This document shows positions 22,278 through 26,864 of a stretch of DNA of 26,864 bases, piece by piece. The position numbers and the translations under genes were made by a program. Numbering within the stretch: position 1 is the first letter of the stretch; each line of letters begins with the position of its first letter. The stretch is from a virus: positions 1 to 26,864 of the IMG/VR virus record IMGVR_UViG_3300004151_000037; one strand, written 5' to 3'. Below the pieces are notes generated by a model. That model was not told where the DNA came from. It was given only the letters and a program-made list of their open reading frames with translations, and did not search any database.

Positions 22278-22301
22278 GTCGGCAATATACGCTCGATCCG
22301 C

Positions 22302-22331
22302 TTTTCAAGGGGGTTCAAGCCCCCTTGAAAA
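22302..22331. repeat. Perfect 30-nt dyad between activator and methylase genes
   Basis: TTTTCAAGGGGG (22302-22313), loop TTCAAG, then the exact complement CCCCCTTGAAAA (22320-22331). The twelve-base arms match fully. It lies 25 bases upstream of the activator start and 10 bases before the methylase start. There is no T-run after the GC stem on either strand, so it reads better as a regulator binding site or RNA control element than as a terminator. Confidence 0.8.
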
Positions 22332-22341
22332 CCTCTTCCAC

Positions 22342-23010
22342 ATGCATCGAAATCCCCCCATAGCAGACCCCACCACATCCAATTCCCCGCAGAGCATCAA
22401 CGACATCAACGGCGACCTGGTCAACCTATACCGCGTCGTGCAGCACCATCTGGACGAATTTGTCCGCCAGTTCCGGTGGTCGTTTATCAGCCGCGATATC
22501 TTCAAGTGGCTCAAAGCCACGCCGGAAGAGACGCTGACCGACATCCAGCGCGCGACGAGGATCTTCTACCTCCAGAAGCTCTGCTTCGGGGGCAAGGTCG
22601 ATTCGAGGACGTTCGGTACGGCGACCACGGGAGGCCCCCGGATCAACCTCCTGCGGCTGGAGGAAGATCTCTCGATGGCGCATCTTCGTCTGGCTAAGGC
22701 CACCATCGAACATCTGCCATGGGACGACTGCGTGCGCCGCTACGACCGCCCCCATACGCTCTTCTACTGCGATCCTCCCTACTGGGAGACAGAGGGATAC
22801 GGGGTGCCATTCGCACGTGAGGAGTACGACCGCCTCGCAGAGATGGCCCGCACCATCAAGGGGCGGATGGTCATCTCGGTCAACGACCATCCGGAGATGC
22901 GACATGCATTCAAGGGGCTGCGCATCGAGCGGACCGACTTGCGCTACACCGTGGGCGGTGGTGCCAATGCCACCGAGCCACGGGGGGAACTCATCATCCG
23001 GTCCTGGTGA
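22342..23010 (+). CDS. DNA adenine methylase (D12/Dam class), N-terminally truncated (222 aa)
   Basis: Related to phage N6-adenine methylases of the D12 class. What remains: SINDINGDLVNLYRVVQHHL (about 18-37), the ATRIFYLQKLCFGGKVDSRT segment typical of phage enzymes, catalytic DPPY (144-147, in LFYCDPPYWETEGYG), MVISVNDHPEM and the closing GELIIRSW. What is missing: motif X (the early GGK) and motif I (PFxGxG), the SAM-binding part that normally occupies about 40-60 residues before the NDI segment. An in-frame ATG at 22276 would add 22 residues read across the dyad (including FQGGSS) but does not restore motif X. So the protein is probably inactive, or is a decaying gene; it ends with a good terminator. 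Function in Mu-type phages would be protection of DNA from host restriction. Confidence 0.75.
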   Translation: MHRNPPIADPTTSNSPQSINDINGDLVNLYRVVQHHLDEFVRQFRWSFISRDIFKWLKATPEETLTDIQRATRIFYLQKLCFGGKVDSRTFGTATTGGPRINLLRLEEDLSMAHLRLAKATIEHLPWDDCVRRYDRPHTLFYCDPPYWETEGYGVPFAREEYDRLAEMARTIKGRMVISVNDHPEMRHAFKGLRIERTDLRYTVGGGANATEPRGELIIRSW

Positions 23011-23019
23011 CTGGGCACC

Positions 23020-23049
23020 GGCGGGGCGGCATGCGGCCGCTCCGCCTTT
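23020..23049 (+). terminator. Intrinsic terminator after the methylase gene
   Basis: An 11-base stem (23020-23030 with 23036-23046, one G-T pair) closing a five-base loop ATGCG, followed by TTT. It begins 9 bases after the methylase stop and lies between convergent genes. It should end rightward late transcription before the cargo block. Confidence 0.75.
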
Positions 23050-23068
23050 CCAGACAGCAGAGGAGAAG

Positions 23069-23305
23069 TTACCACCTGTCGTTCCGGTCCTCGGGAGGCT
23101 GCCAGAGCCCGTAGGAACCCATATCGCGGCGGAACATCTTGCCTCGCTCGACCAGGTGTTCCGCATAGGCAGACTCTTTGGTTCCAGGATCGAACTCCCA
23201 GATCGTGCCGTAGATGTCAAGGCCGGCCTCCTTCCGGAGGATGACGAAGAAAGCAAGAAGGAATCCTCCAACGCTCGCAATGTTGCTCCAGTCAGAAAGC
23301 GTCAT
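23069..23305 (-). CDS. Small membrane protein (78 aa)
   Basis: Not recognised. Residues 8-23 (NIASVGGFLLAFFVIL) form one membrane segment, followed by a soluble charged part (RKEAGLDIYGTIWEFDPGTK and EHLVERGKMFRRDMGSYGLW). It overlaps the upstream 91-aa gene by ATGA and is the last gene of the leftward lipoprotein operon. Co-transcription with lipoproteins suggests an envelope role, but nothing more can be claimed. Confidence 0.68.
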   Translation of the reverse strand: MTLSDWSNIASVGGFLLAFFVILRKEAGLDIYGTIWEFDPGTKESAYAEHLVERGKMFRRDMGSYGLWQPPEDRNDRW

Positions 23306-23577
23306 GGTGGATCCGTGCTGATGGTCTTCGTCATCGCGTCGATCTCATCGAGCGTGGCGACATGGTGATCCAGATGCTCTGCCTCTGCGCGGGCTACGGT
23401 CGCGGCTGCAATCGCGTAGCCGGAGTGGCCGCGGTGCCAGGATCCCAATACGGCGTCGTCTGCGTAGATCGCGACCAAGACGGCTCCCGCGCCGTCGCGC
23501 TGGAGCCAGACGGCGAAGCGGGCCAGCTTGGCGGCGAGGCGGAATAGGAGCCAGGAGAGGAGTCGGCGGGCGGTCAT
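23302..23577 (-). CDS. Hypothetical protein (91 aa)
   Basis: Not recognised. The N-terminus is basic and amphipathic or weakly membrane-seeking (ARRLLSWLLFRLAAKLARFA), then AGAVLVAIYADDAVLGSWHR and a helix rich in Ala, Glu and His (TVARAEAEHLDHHVATLDEI). It overlaps genes on both sides by ATGA, which supports translation. It may be membrane-associated through the N-terminal helix. Confidence 0.65.
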   Translation of the reverse strand: MTARRLLSWLLFRLAAKLARFAVWLQRDGAGAVLVAIYADDAVLGSWHRGHSGYAIAAATVARAEAEHLDHHVATLDEIDAMTKTISTDPP

Positions 23578-24023
23578 TGAAGAGGAAGACTCAAAAACGA
23601 TTTCTCTGCTCGCGACTCCGTACAGACAGCAACGCAGGCGCTTTTCCCAATGAGTACAGAGTCTCCATCTGGGTTGATCGAGAAGTAGCAGTTGTGTCTA
23701 TCTGCGCGAAAATCTACAGGAATGCTCCCGGGCCTATCTGTGATGCGTAATACGACGTCGACGTCGATGTGAGCCGGGCCCGCTCCTATTTCGCGATAGG
23801 TTGAGCTAATCCCTGCAAGCGATAGGTCATCACTATAGGTGATGATCCCTGGGCAGGCTCGGAGAAGCTTTGGCCACGCCTGAAGCACGTGCAGTTTCAT
23901 TGAATCGGTTGCGTTAATTCTCGATAGGTCGAGATTGTTTGGATCAAACCTCTGGCTACCGGAACAACTGATCAATGCTGTGGCCGTTGCAATGCATAGA
24001 GCATGAGAGACAATTCTTGACAT
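23574..24023 (-). CDS. Lipoprotein, paralogue 1 of a duplicated pair (149 aa)
   Basis: Signal peptide MSRIVSHALCIATATALISC with lipobox LISC, so Cys20 should be lipidated after export. The mature part shares with the 24300-24752 product the pattern DLS...DS-x-K...W-x-K...ACPG...Y-x-DL-x-L...DVVLR...IP-x-x-F-x-A...NCY-x-x-I...C-x-AVC. Four cysteines of the mature domain (in ACPG, NCY and C-x-AVC) are conserved, fitting two disulfides in the periplasm. The ATG has GGAG 5 bases upstream; its stop overlaps the 91-aa gene by ATGA. The family is unknown to me. Position on the repressor side of the prophage suggests expression in the lysogen, so a role in changing the host envelope or in blocking other phages is a reasonable guess only. 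Confidence 0.78.
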   Translation of the reverse strand: MSRIVSHALCIATATALISCSGSQRFDPNNLDLSRINATDSMKLHVLQAWPKLLRACPGIITYSDDLSLAGISSTYREIGAGPAHIDVDVVLRITDRPGSIPVDFRADRHNCYFSINPDGDSVLIGKSACVAVCTESRAEKSFLSLPLQ

Positions 24024-24299
24024 TCAGACTCCAGTATCTGCGGCGGTTATGGTGGGCGGTTCGGACGGGGAGCGGGGGCGACATGGATGCGGTTGCCTTG
24101 GCTGGCAACGACGATCAGTATTCGTTACCGAGGATCCCGACCGTGTTGACTGCCCCACCGTCGGAATGGATCCTGCTGGCAGCTTGAGTCAGCAGGGAAC
24201 CGGTGGCAGGACGCAGTGCGGCGGATCATTGGATTTGATGTGGATGCTGAACCAGAAGCCTGGCGGCGAGGTTGCGGGAGTAGAGCATAGCAGATCGTT
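24024..24299. other. Intergenic stretch between the two lipoprotein genes
   Basis: 276 bases without a convincing intact gene. It contains repeat copy 1 (24047-24134), which looks like a decayed small-gene end on the minus strand, and a GTTGCC/GGCAAC dyad inside it. The rest (24135-24299) shows no similarity to the second copy and no recognisable signal. Confidence 0.6.
24047..24134 (-). repeat. Repeat upstream of lipoprotein 1 (copy 1, decayed small gene end)
   Basis: About 83% identical by eye to 24813-24903. Read on the minus strand it encodes ILIVVASQGNRIHVAPAPRP with NRPP and a TAA stop, matching the end of the small frame in copy 2. Here a stop codon and a two-base gap break the frame before it. 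It contains GTTGCC-TTGGCT-GGCAAC, an inverted repeat. Confidence 0.7.
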
Positions 24300-24752
24300 T
24301 CATCGAGCGCTTGGCAGAGACTCTGTGTAGTAGGTCGTATCGATCCATTTGTCCTTGCAGACGGCGATGCATGGTCGCTTGGAAATGGATAGGATTGATC
24401 CGTTCGCCGAAATGCCGTAGTAGCAGTTCTGTCCCCAGGCCTTGAATGCGTTCGGGATCGCTGTTGGCTGCTCCGACACGCGCAGCACAACGTCGACCAA
24501 TCCAGGATCACCATCCGGCACGTTTCGGCGCACATCATTCAGTTCTACAAGTTGTAAGTCGCTCTTATACGCCGTGAATCCAGGACATGCCGCCTGGACC
24601 TTCTTCCAATTCTCGCGAACCAATTTCTTGGCTGATTCGTCTCCTGATACCGCACTTAAATCCAGTTCCAGCGGCTTATTGGCGCATCCGATGACGTAGA
24701 GCGCAGCAATGACGACGAGGACAGCGCCGCTATTACGAGATGCCTGTTTCAT
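24300..24752 (-). CDS. Lipoprotein, paralogue 2 of a duplicated pair (150 aa)
   Basis: The start at 24752 (MKQASRNS) has AAGGA 8 bases upstream and gives a normal signal peptide with lipobox VIGC (20-23); a longer frame to 24803 would add a non-signal leader. The mature domain (LELDLSAVSGDESAKKLVRE, QAACPGFTAYKSDLQLVELN, GLVDVVLRVSEQPTAIP, NCYYGISANGSILSISKRPC, AVCKDK) is a clear paralogue of the 149-aa protein, with the same four cysteines. It is transcribed from the repressor side toward paralogue 1. The two share only moderate identity, so the duplication is old or the genes were acquired separately. Function unknown. Confidence 0.78.
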   Translation of the reverse strand: MKQASRNSGAVLVVIAALYVIGCANKPLELDLSAVSGDESAKKLVRENWKKVQAACPGFTAYKSDLQLVELNDVRRNVPDGDPGLVDVVLRVSEQPTAIPNAFKAWGQNCYYGISANGSILSISKRPCIAVCKDKWIDTTYYTESLPSAR

Positions 24753-24812
24753 GAATGGATCCTTGGACGATGGAGGACGTTGCGGTATACGAGACATGTG
24801 CACGGTACGGTG

Positions 24813-24903
24813 TTAGGCGGGGCGGTTTGGACGGGGAGCGGGCGCAACTTGGATGTGGTTGCCTTGGCGGGCAATCACGATCAGCGTTCGTTGCCTTGAC
24901 GAA
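24813..24903 (-). repeat. Repeat upstream of lipoprotein 2 (copy 2)
   Basis: Direct counterpart of 24047-24134, lying at the same place relative to the lipoprotein gene. Differences between copies fall mostly in third codon positions of the frame ending NRPA/NRPP, with five synonymous changes, so the repeat probably descends from coding sequence. Confidence 0.7.
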
Positions 24904-24941
24904 GCGGCTCCCTGCCCGCGAGGTCGGGTTGAGAATGGCAT
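24813..24941 (-). CDS. Possible small protein upstream of lipoprotein 2 (42 aa)
   Basis: ATG at 24941 with GGAGG 9 bases upstream, ending at TAA 24813-24815. It overlaps the end of the repressor gene in another frame. The second half (TLIVIARQGNHIQVAPAPRP) is the part repeated before lipoprotein 1, where it differs mainly by silent changes. The first half is Arg/Ser-rich. Not recognised; it might be a real small protein of the lipoprotein module or the remnant of a longer one. Confidence 0.38.
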   Translation of the reverse strand: MPFSTRPRGQGAASSRQRTLIVIARQGNHIQVAPAPRPNRPA

Positions 24942-25330
24942 GAGATGGAGCCTCCGAGACGCGCGACTGATACCGAGATGACAAGGTTCAGTAGCGCAAC
25001 AAGGTGATCTGAGGCGATCGGATTGCCTGCTTTGAGGTCTTCAATTGTCACGTCGCTGATTCCAAGTGAGCGTGTTGCCTGATCCAATGGACGCCCAAGA
25101 ATCGATTCGATACCAAGGATGTCGACCCCCGCCGATAAGCCCCTATAAGCCCTCGCTGAAAATCCAAGTTCATGGAGTCGTATCGCCAGATCTTCCCCGA
25201 CGGACTTCGTGCCCATGAAGTAGGGATTCATGCTCTGCGGCTTGACCCCAAGTGCGTGAGCGAGGCCAGCTAGAGAGCCGTACTTGCGCTTGGCAAACGC
25301 GCGAAGCTCTAAAGATTCGCTTGACTTCAT
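24881..25330 (-). CDS. XRE-like HTH repressor candidate (149 aa)
   Basis: The likely lysogeny repressor or a related regulator, divergent from the early genes. Residues 10-55 form the helix-turn-helix: LRAFAKRKYGSLAGLAHALG, then VKPQSMNPYFMGTKSVGEDL and AIRLHELGFS, the XRE/Cro pattern. Residues 65-125 (VDILGIESILGRPLDQATRS ... LLNLVISVSVARLGG) probably form the dimer or effector part. Its ATG lies inside the 18-nt operator and its ribosome site GGAGG is in the same palindrome, so it should control itself. It is not the Mu c-repressor type (which resembles the transposase end-binding domain), so the switch design differs from Mu. Confidence 0.8.
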   Translation of the reverse strand: MKSSESLELRAFAKRKYGSLAGLAHALGVKPQSMNPYFMGTKSVGEDLAIRLHELGFSARAYRGLSAGVDILGIESILGRPLDQATRSLGISDVTIEDLKAGNPIASDHLVALLNLVISVSVARLGGSISCHSQPDLAGREPLRQGNER

Positions 25331-25349
25331 AAGCCTCCAGGCTTATACT
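25321..25349 (+). promoter_or_regulatory. Early promoter (rightward)
   Basis: TTGACT (25321-25326), 17-base spacer, TATACT (25344-25349): a near-consensus sigma-70 promoter directed at the early genes from 25405. The 18-nt operator fills the spacer and runs into the -10 box, so a bound repressor would block polymerase. A five-base stem GTCGC-AACAA-GCGAC (25360-25374) lies in the leader just after the expected start. Confidence 0.8.
25329..25346. promoter_or_regulatory. Operator palindrome in the early control region
   Basis: ATAAGCCT-CC-AGGCTTAT, perfect 8-base half-sites. It covers the repressor's start codon and ribosome site on the minus strand and the -10 region of the early promoter on the plus strand. 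The most likely ligand is the XRE-type protein at 24881-25330 or the 65-aa protein at 25405. Confidence 0.78.
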
Positions 25350-25404
25350 GGTTTATGTAGTCGCAACAAGCGACGCCAAGACAAAGCCTAGAAAAGGAGC
25401 ATCC

Positions 25405-25602
25405 GTGAAAAAGTCCCTGCTATCCCAGCCCAAGCTCTCGTGGGCACGAGTAGCTGAGGAGGTGAGCGATAGAATCGGTCGCAAGTACTCCGGAGCCTAC
25501 TGCCGCGAGGTTGCGACCGGGTTCCGGAATAGCTTAGTAGTCGAGCCTGAGCTCGTCGATCTCGGGGTGATGAAGCCCCGCAAGCAGCGGGCCGCCGCAT
25601 GA
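25405..25602 (+). CDS. Small early protein, possible Ner/Cro analogue (65 aa)
   Basis: The first early gene. The start is GTG at 25405, with AAGGAG 5 bases upstream. The body reads SWARVAEEVSDRIGRKYSGA followed by YCREVATGFRNSLVVEPEL, which looks like a short helix-turn-helix with basic ends. A Ner/Cro-type regulator in this place would turn down the early promoter, but no family was recognised with certainty. It overlaps the next gene by ATGA. Confidence 0.7.
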   Translation: MKKSLLSQPKLSWARVAEEVSDRIGRKYSGAYCREVATGFRNSLVVEPELVDLGVMKPRKQRAAA

Positions 25603-25949
25603 AGGCCTACTGCTTTCGCTCCGGCCACGTCCTGCTTGGGCGCACCGTCCCGCCCGGCGCCATCGAGCTCGCCGACCATCCAGACGAAGCCGAACTGCTT
25701 CGCGTCGTCCGCTGGCATGCCTCCGCGATTGATGACGAGGAAGGGAATCCTGTGTTGGTTCTGCAAGAACTCGTAAGCGACGGTGTGAGCACCGAGGCCA
25801 AGGTCACCCTCGCGTCCGTCTGGGGAAGAGTGGTCCGCGCGGACCTGCGCTCTCTCGTCGCCGGAATACGAACAGCGGACATGTTCGCCGCCAAGCCCAT
25901 CGAGGCGTGGCCAGAATCCGTCATCAAACTTTCGGGACGCATCGCATGA
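25599..25949 (+). CDS. Conserved-looking early phage protein (116 aa)
   Basis: Function unknown. The opening MKAYCFRSGHVLLGRTVPPG with IELADHP resembles small conserved proteins in the early regions of other Mu-like prophages (MKAY...G-x-I-x-x-G-x-x-VP-x-G-A). Two parts: an N-terminal beta-rich half and a helical C-terminal half (WGRVVRADLRSLVAGIRTAD). No transmembrane segment. It overlaps neighbours by ATGA on both sides. Confidence 0.72.
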   Translation: MKAYCFRSGHVLLGRTVPPGAIELADHPDEAELLRVVRWHASAIDDEEGNPVLVLQELVSDGVSTEAKVTLASVWGRVVRADLRSLVAGIRTADMFAAKPIEAWPESVIKLSGRIA

Positions 25950-26188
25950 CCGTCGGCGTCATCCACAAGCGCAGCACGGTTCTCCCCGTCGCCTACACTG
26001 GCACTCGCCGCGTGGATGGGGGGGTATTCCAGGTCGGGACCAATCCTTCGACGAAGCTCCCCATCATCAGAAGCAAGGCGACGGGCCGCGTCTGGACTGC
26101 AAGCTGGGACGCCCTGGTGCGCCTGGCGATCGCCGAGGGTGTTCTCTCCGACGACGACCAGGAAGATCTTTGCGGAGCCGAGGCATGA
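25946..26188 (+). CDS. Hypothetical early protein (80 aa)
   Basis: Not recognised. The start at 25946 (MTVGVIHKRS) is set by ATGA overlap with the previous gene; an upstream in-frame ATG at 25907 lies inside that gene. It appears to be a small beta-rich protein (VLPVAYTGTRRVDGGVFQVG) with an acidic helical tail (LAIAEGVLSDDDQEDLCGAE). Confidence 0.68.
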   Translation: MTVGVIHKRSTVLPVAYTGTRRVDGGVFQVGTNPSTKLPIIRSKATGRVWTASWDALVRLAIAEGVLSDDDQEDLCGAEA

Positions 26189-26388
26189 GCGCATCGTCTC
26201 CAGCCCTCGATGCACTGCACCGCGTCGCCCTGGAGATGGGTGTGGTGACGGGCAATCTGACGCCTGCACATGTCGGCACCGCGATCTGTCGCGAGTACCA
26301 CCGCATGCGCACCGAGAACATCGCTCTGGGCAACGCCCTGGAGCAGTCCTACCACCGCATTGGCATCCTGGAAGGAACCGTTCTATGA
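26185..26388 (+). CDS. Hypothetical early protein (67 aa)
   Basis: Not recognised. The start at 26185 (MSASSPALDALHRVAL) is set by ATGA overlap. It is mostly helical (AICREYHRMRTENIALGNAL), with no clear domain, and overlaps the next gene by ATGA, so it belongs to the early operon. Confidence 0.66.
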   Translation: MSASSPALDALHRVALEMGVVTGNLTPAHVGTAICREYHRMRTENIALGNALEQSYHRIGILEGTVL

Positions 26389-26864
26389 ACGACCACAGTA
26401 TCCGTATGGAGACGCCTCGCGCTGACCTGAAAGAGACCACGCAAGCGCTGTGCTCATCGGTCCGGACCGCGAATCGCGCCTTACGCGAGGTCGAGCGCCT
26501 CAAGCGTCAGCGACGGATTCTGGCGCGGCATGTCGCGATCTTCCGCGACCGTCTCGATCTGGCGCAACGCATCATCGCGGCACTCGAGAAAGGTGGCGAA
26601 GTCGCGCTCGTATGGGACCTGCGGGGCGTCATTCAGAGCCGCGATGAGGAAATCGCTCATCTGCGCACCGAAGTGGCCGACATCTCGCAGCGGCTGCTCG
26701 CGTACCGCGCATCGGTGGACAAGGACACCGATAGCGTCCTGCAGGAATCATGGGAGATGGCCAAGCGCCTGCGGGCATCGGACATCGATCGAGAGCGCCT
26801 CCTACGCCAGCGCCGAATCCTGTCTGGACACCTGCGCTCGGAGTTGCGGGCATCGAGTAGCTGG
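26385..26864 (+). CDS. Coiled-coil early protein, partial (runs off right edge)
   Basis: From ATG 26385 (MNDHSIRMETPRADLKETTQ) the frame is open for 160 codons to the edge. It is rich in Arg, Leu, Glu and Ala and should form long coiled coils. RQRRIL occurs at residues 41-46 and again at 141-146, exactly 100 residues apart with similar surroundings (H and R following), suggesting a repeated unit. Start fixed by ATGA overlap. In Mu-like phages this region holds genes such as the host nuclease inhibitor (gam) and transposase A/B, but I see no match to them in the part present. Confidence 0.7.
   Translation, partial: MNDHSIRMETPRADLKETTQALCSSVRTANRALREVERLKRQRRILARHVAIFRDRLDLAQRIIAALEKGGEVALVWDLRGVIQSRDEEIAHLRTEVADISQRLLAYRASVDKDTDSVLQESWEMAKRLRASDIDRERLLRQRRILSGHLRSELRASSSW

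Noticed and set aside
22302-22331. The 30-nt dyad as an intrinsic terminator
   Set aside because: The stem is followed by A/T inside the arms and no T-run outside on either strand, and it lies upstream of two divergent starts.
24125-24538. A 137-codon minus-strand frame overlapping lipoprotein 2
   Set aside because: It is a shadow of the lipoprotein frame plus the intergenic repeat, with no ribosome site and no plausible protein character.
1-26864. CRISPR arrays, tRNA or rRNA genes, insertion sequences, phage ends or attachment sites
   Set aside because: No regular short repeats with spacers, no cloverleaf or rRNA-like stretch, no transposase frame and no TG...CA end context were seen.

Overview
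The window is the interior of a Mu-like (transposable, contractile-tailed) prophage. GC content is high, roughly 60% by eye, and I see no host gene, no transposase and neither phage end, so both boundaries lie outside. The protein set is that of Mu and its relatives: deviant Walker A large terminase, DUF935 portal, gp30/gpF and gpG morphogenesis proteins, gpI protease, lambda D/E-type head shell, gp36, gp37, gp38, gpL sheath, gpM tube, gp41-type chaperone, tape measure, gpN, gpP, gp45 spike and fibres. The host is probably a Gram-negative bacterium, because this phage group is found there and the prophage carries lipobox lipoproteins. The species cannot be read from the sequence.

Layout. (1) 1-15456, minus strand: protease, head decoration, major capsid, connector and terminator proteins, sheath, tube, chaperone with a programmed -1 frameshift, tape measure, baseplate hub and spike, then fibre genes running off the left edge. 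(2) 15457-15563: a divergent late control region with an inverted repeat mirrored about both start codons. (3) 15564-21948, plus strand: a membrane protein, small and large terminase, portal, gp30 and gpG. (4) 21945-23010: a Mor/C-family activator on the minus strand, a perfect 30-nt dyad, and a DNA adenine methylase lacking its N-terminal SAM-binding motif, ended by a good intrinsic terminator. (5) 23069-25330, minus strand: a likely lysogeny-expressed cargo block with two paralogous lipoproteins, two small proteins and an XRE-type repressor. (6) 25321-26864, plus strand: a near-consensus promoter with an 18-nt operator inside it, then five tightly overlapping early genes, the last cut by the window edge.

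In Mu the head and tail genes form one colinear late block. Here the packaging half and the shell/tail half are transcribed away from each other from a centre upstream of the gpI homologue. Most neighbours overlap by ATGA or TGATG, so translation is probably coupled through long operons. The Mor/C-like protein is the obvious candidate to switch on the divergent late promoters. The repressor at 25330 probably controls the early promoter and its own gene.

The least explained parts are the duplicated lipoprotein module, the truncated methylase beside the 30-nt dyad, and the absence of gp46-gp48 baseplate genes between spike and fibres. No lysis endolysin, tRNA, CRISPR array or insertion sequence is visible.
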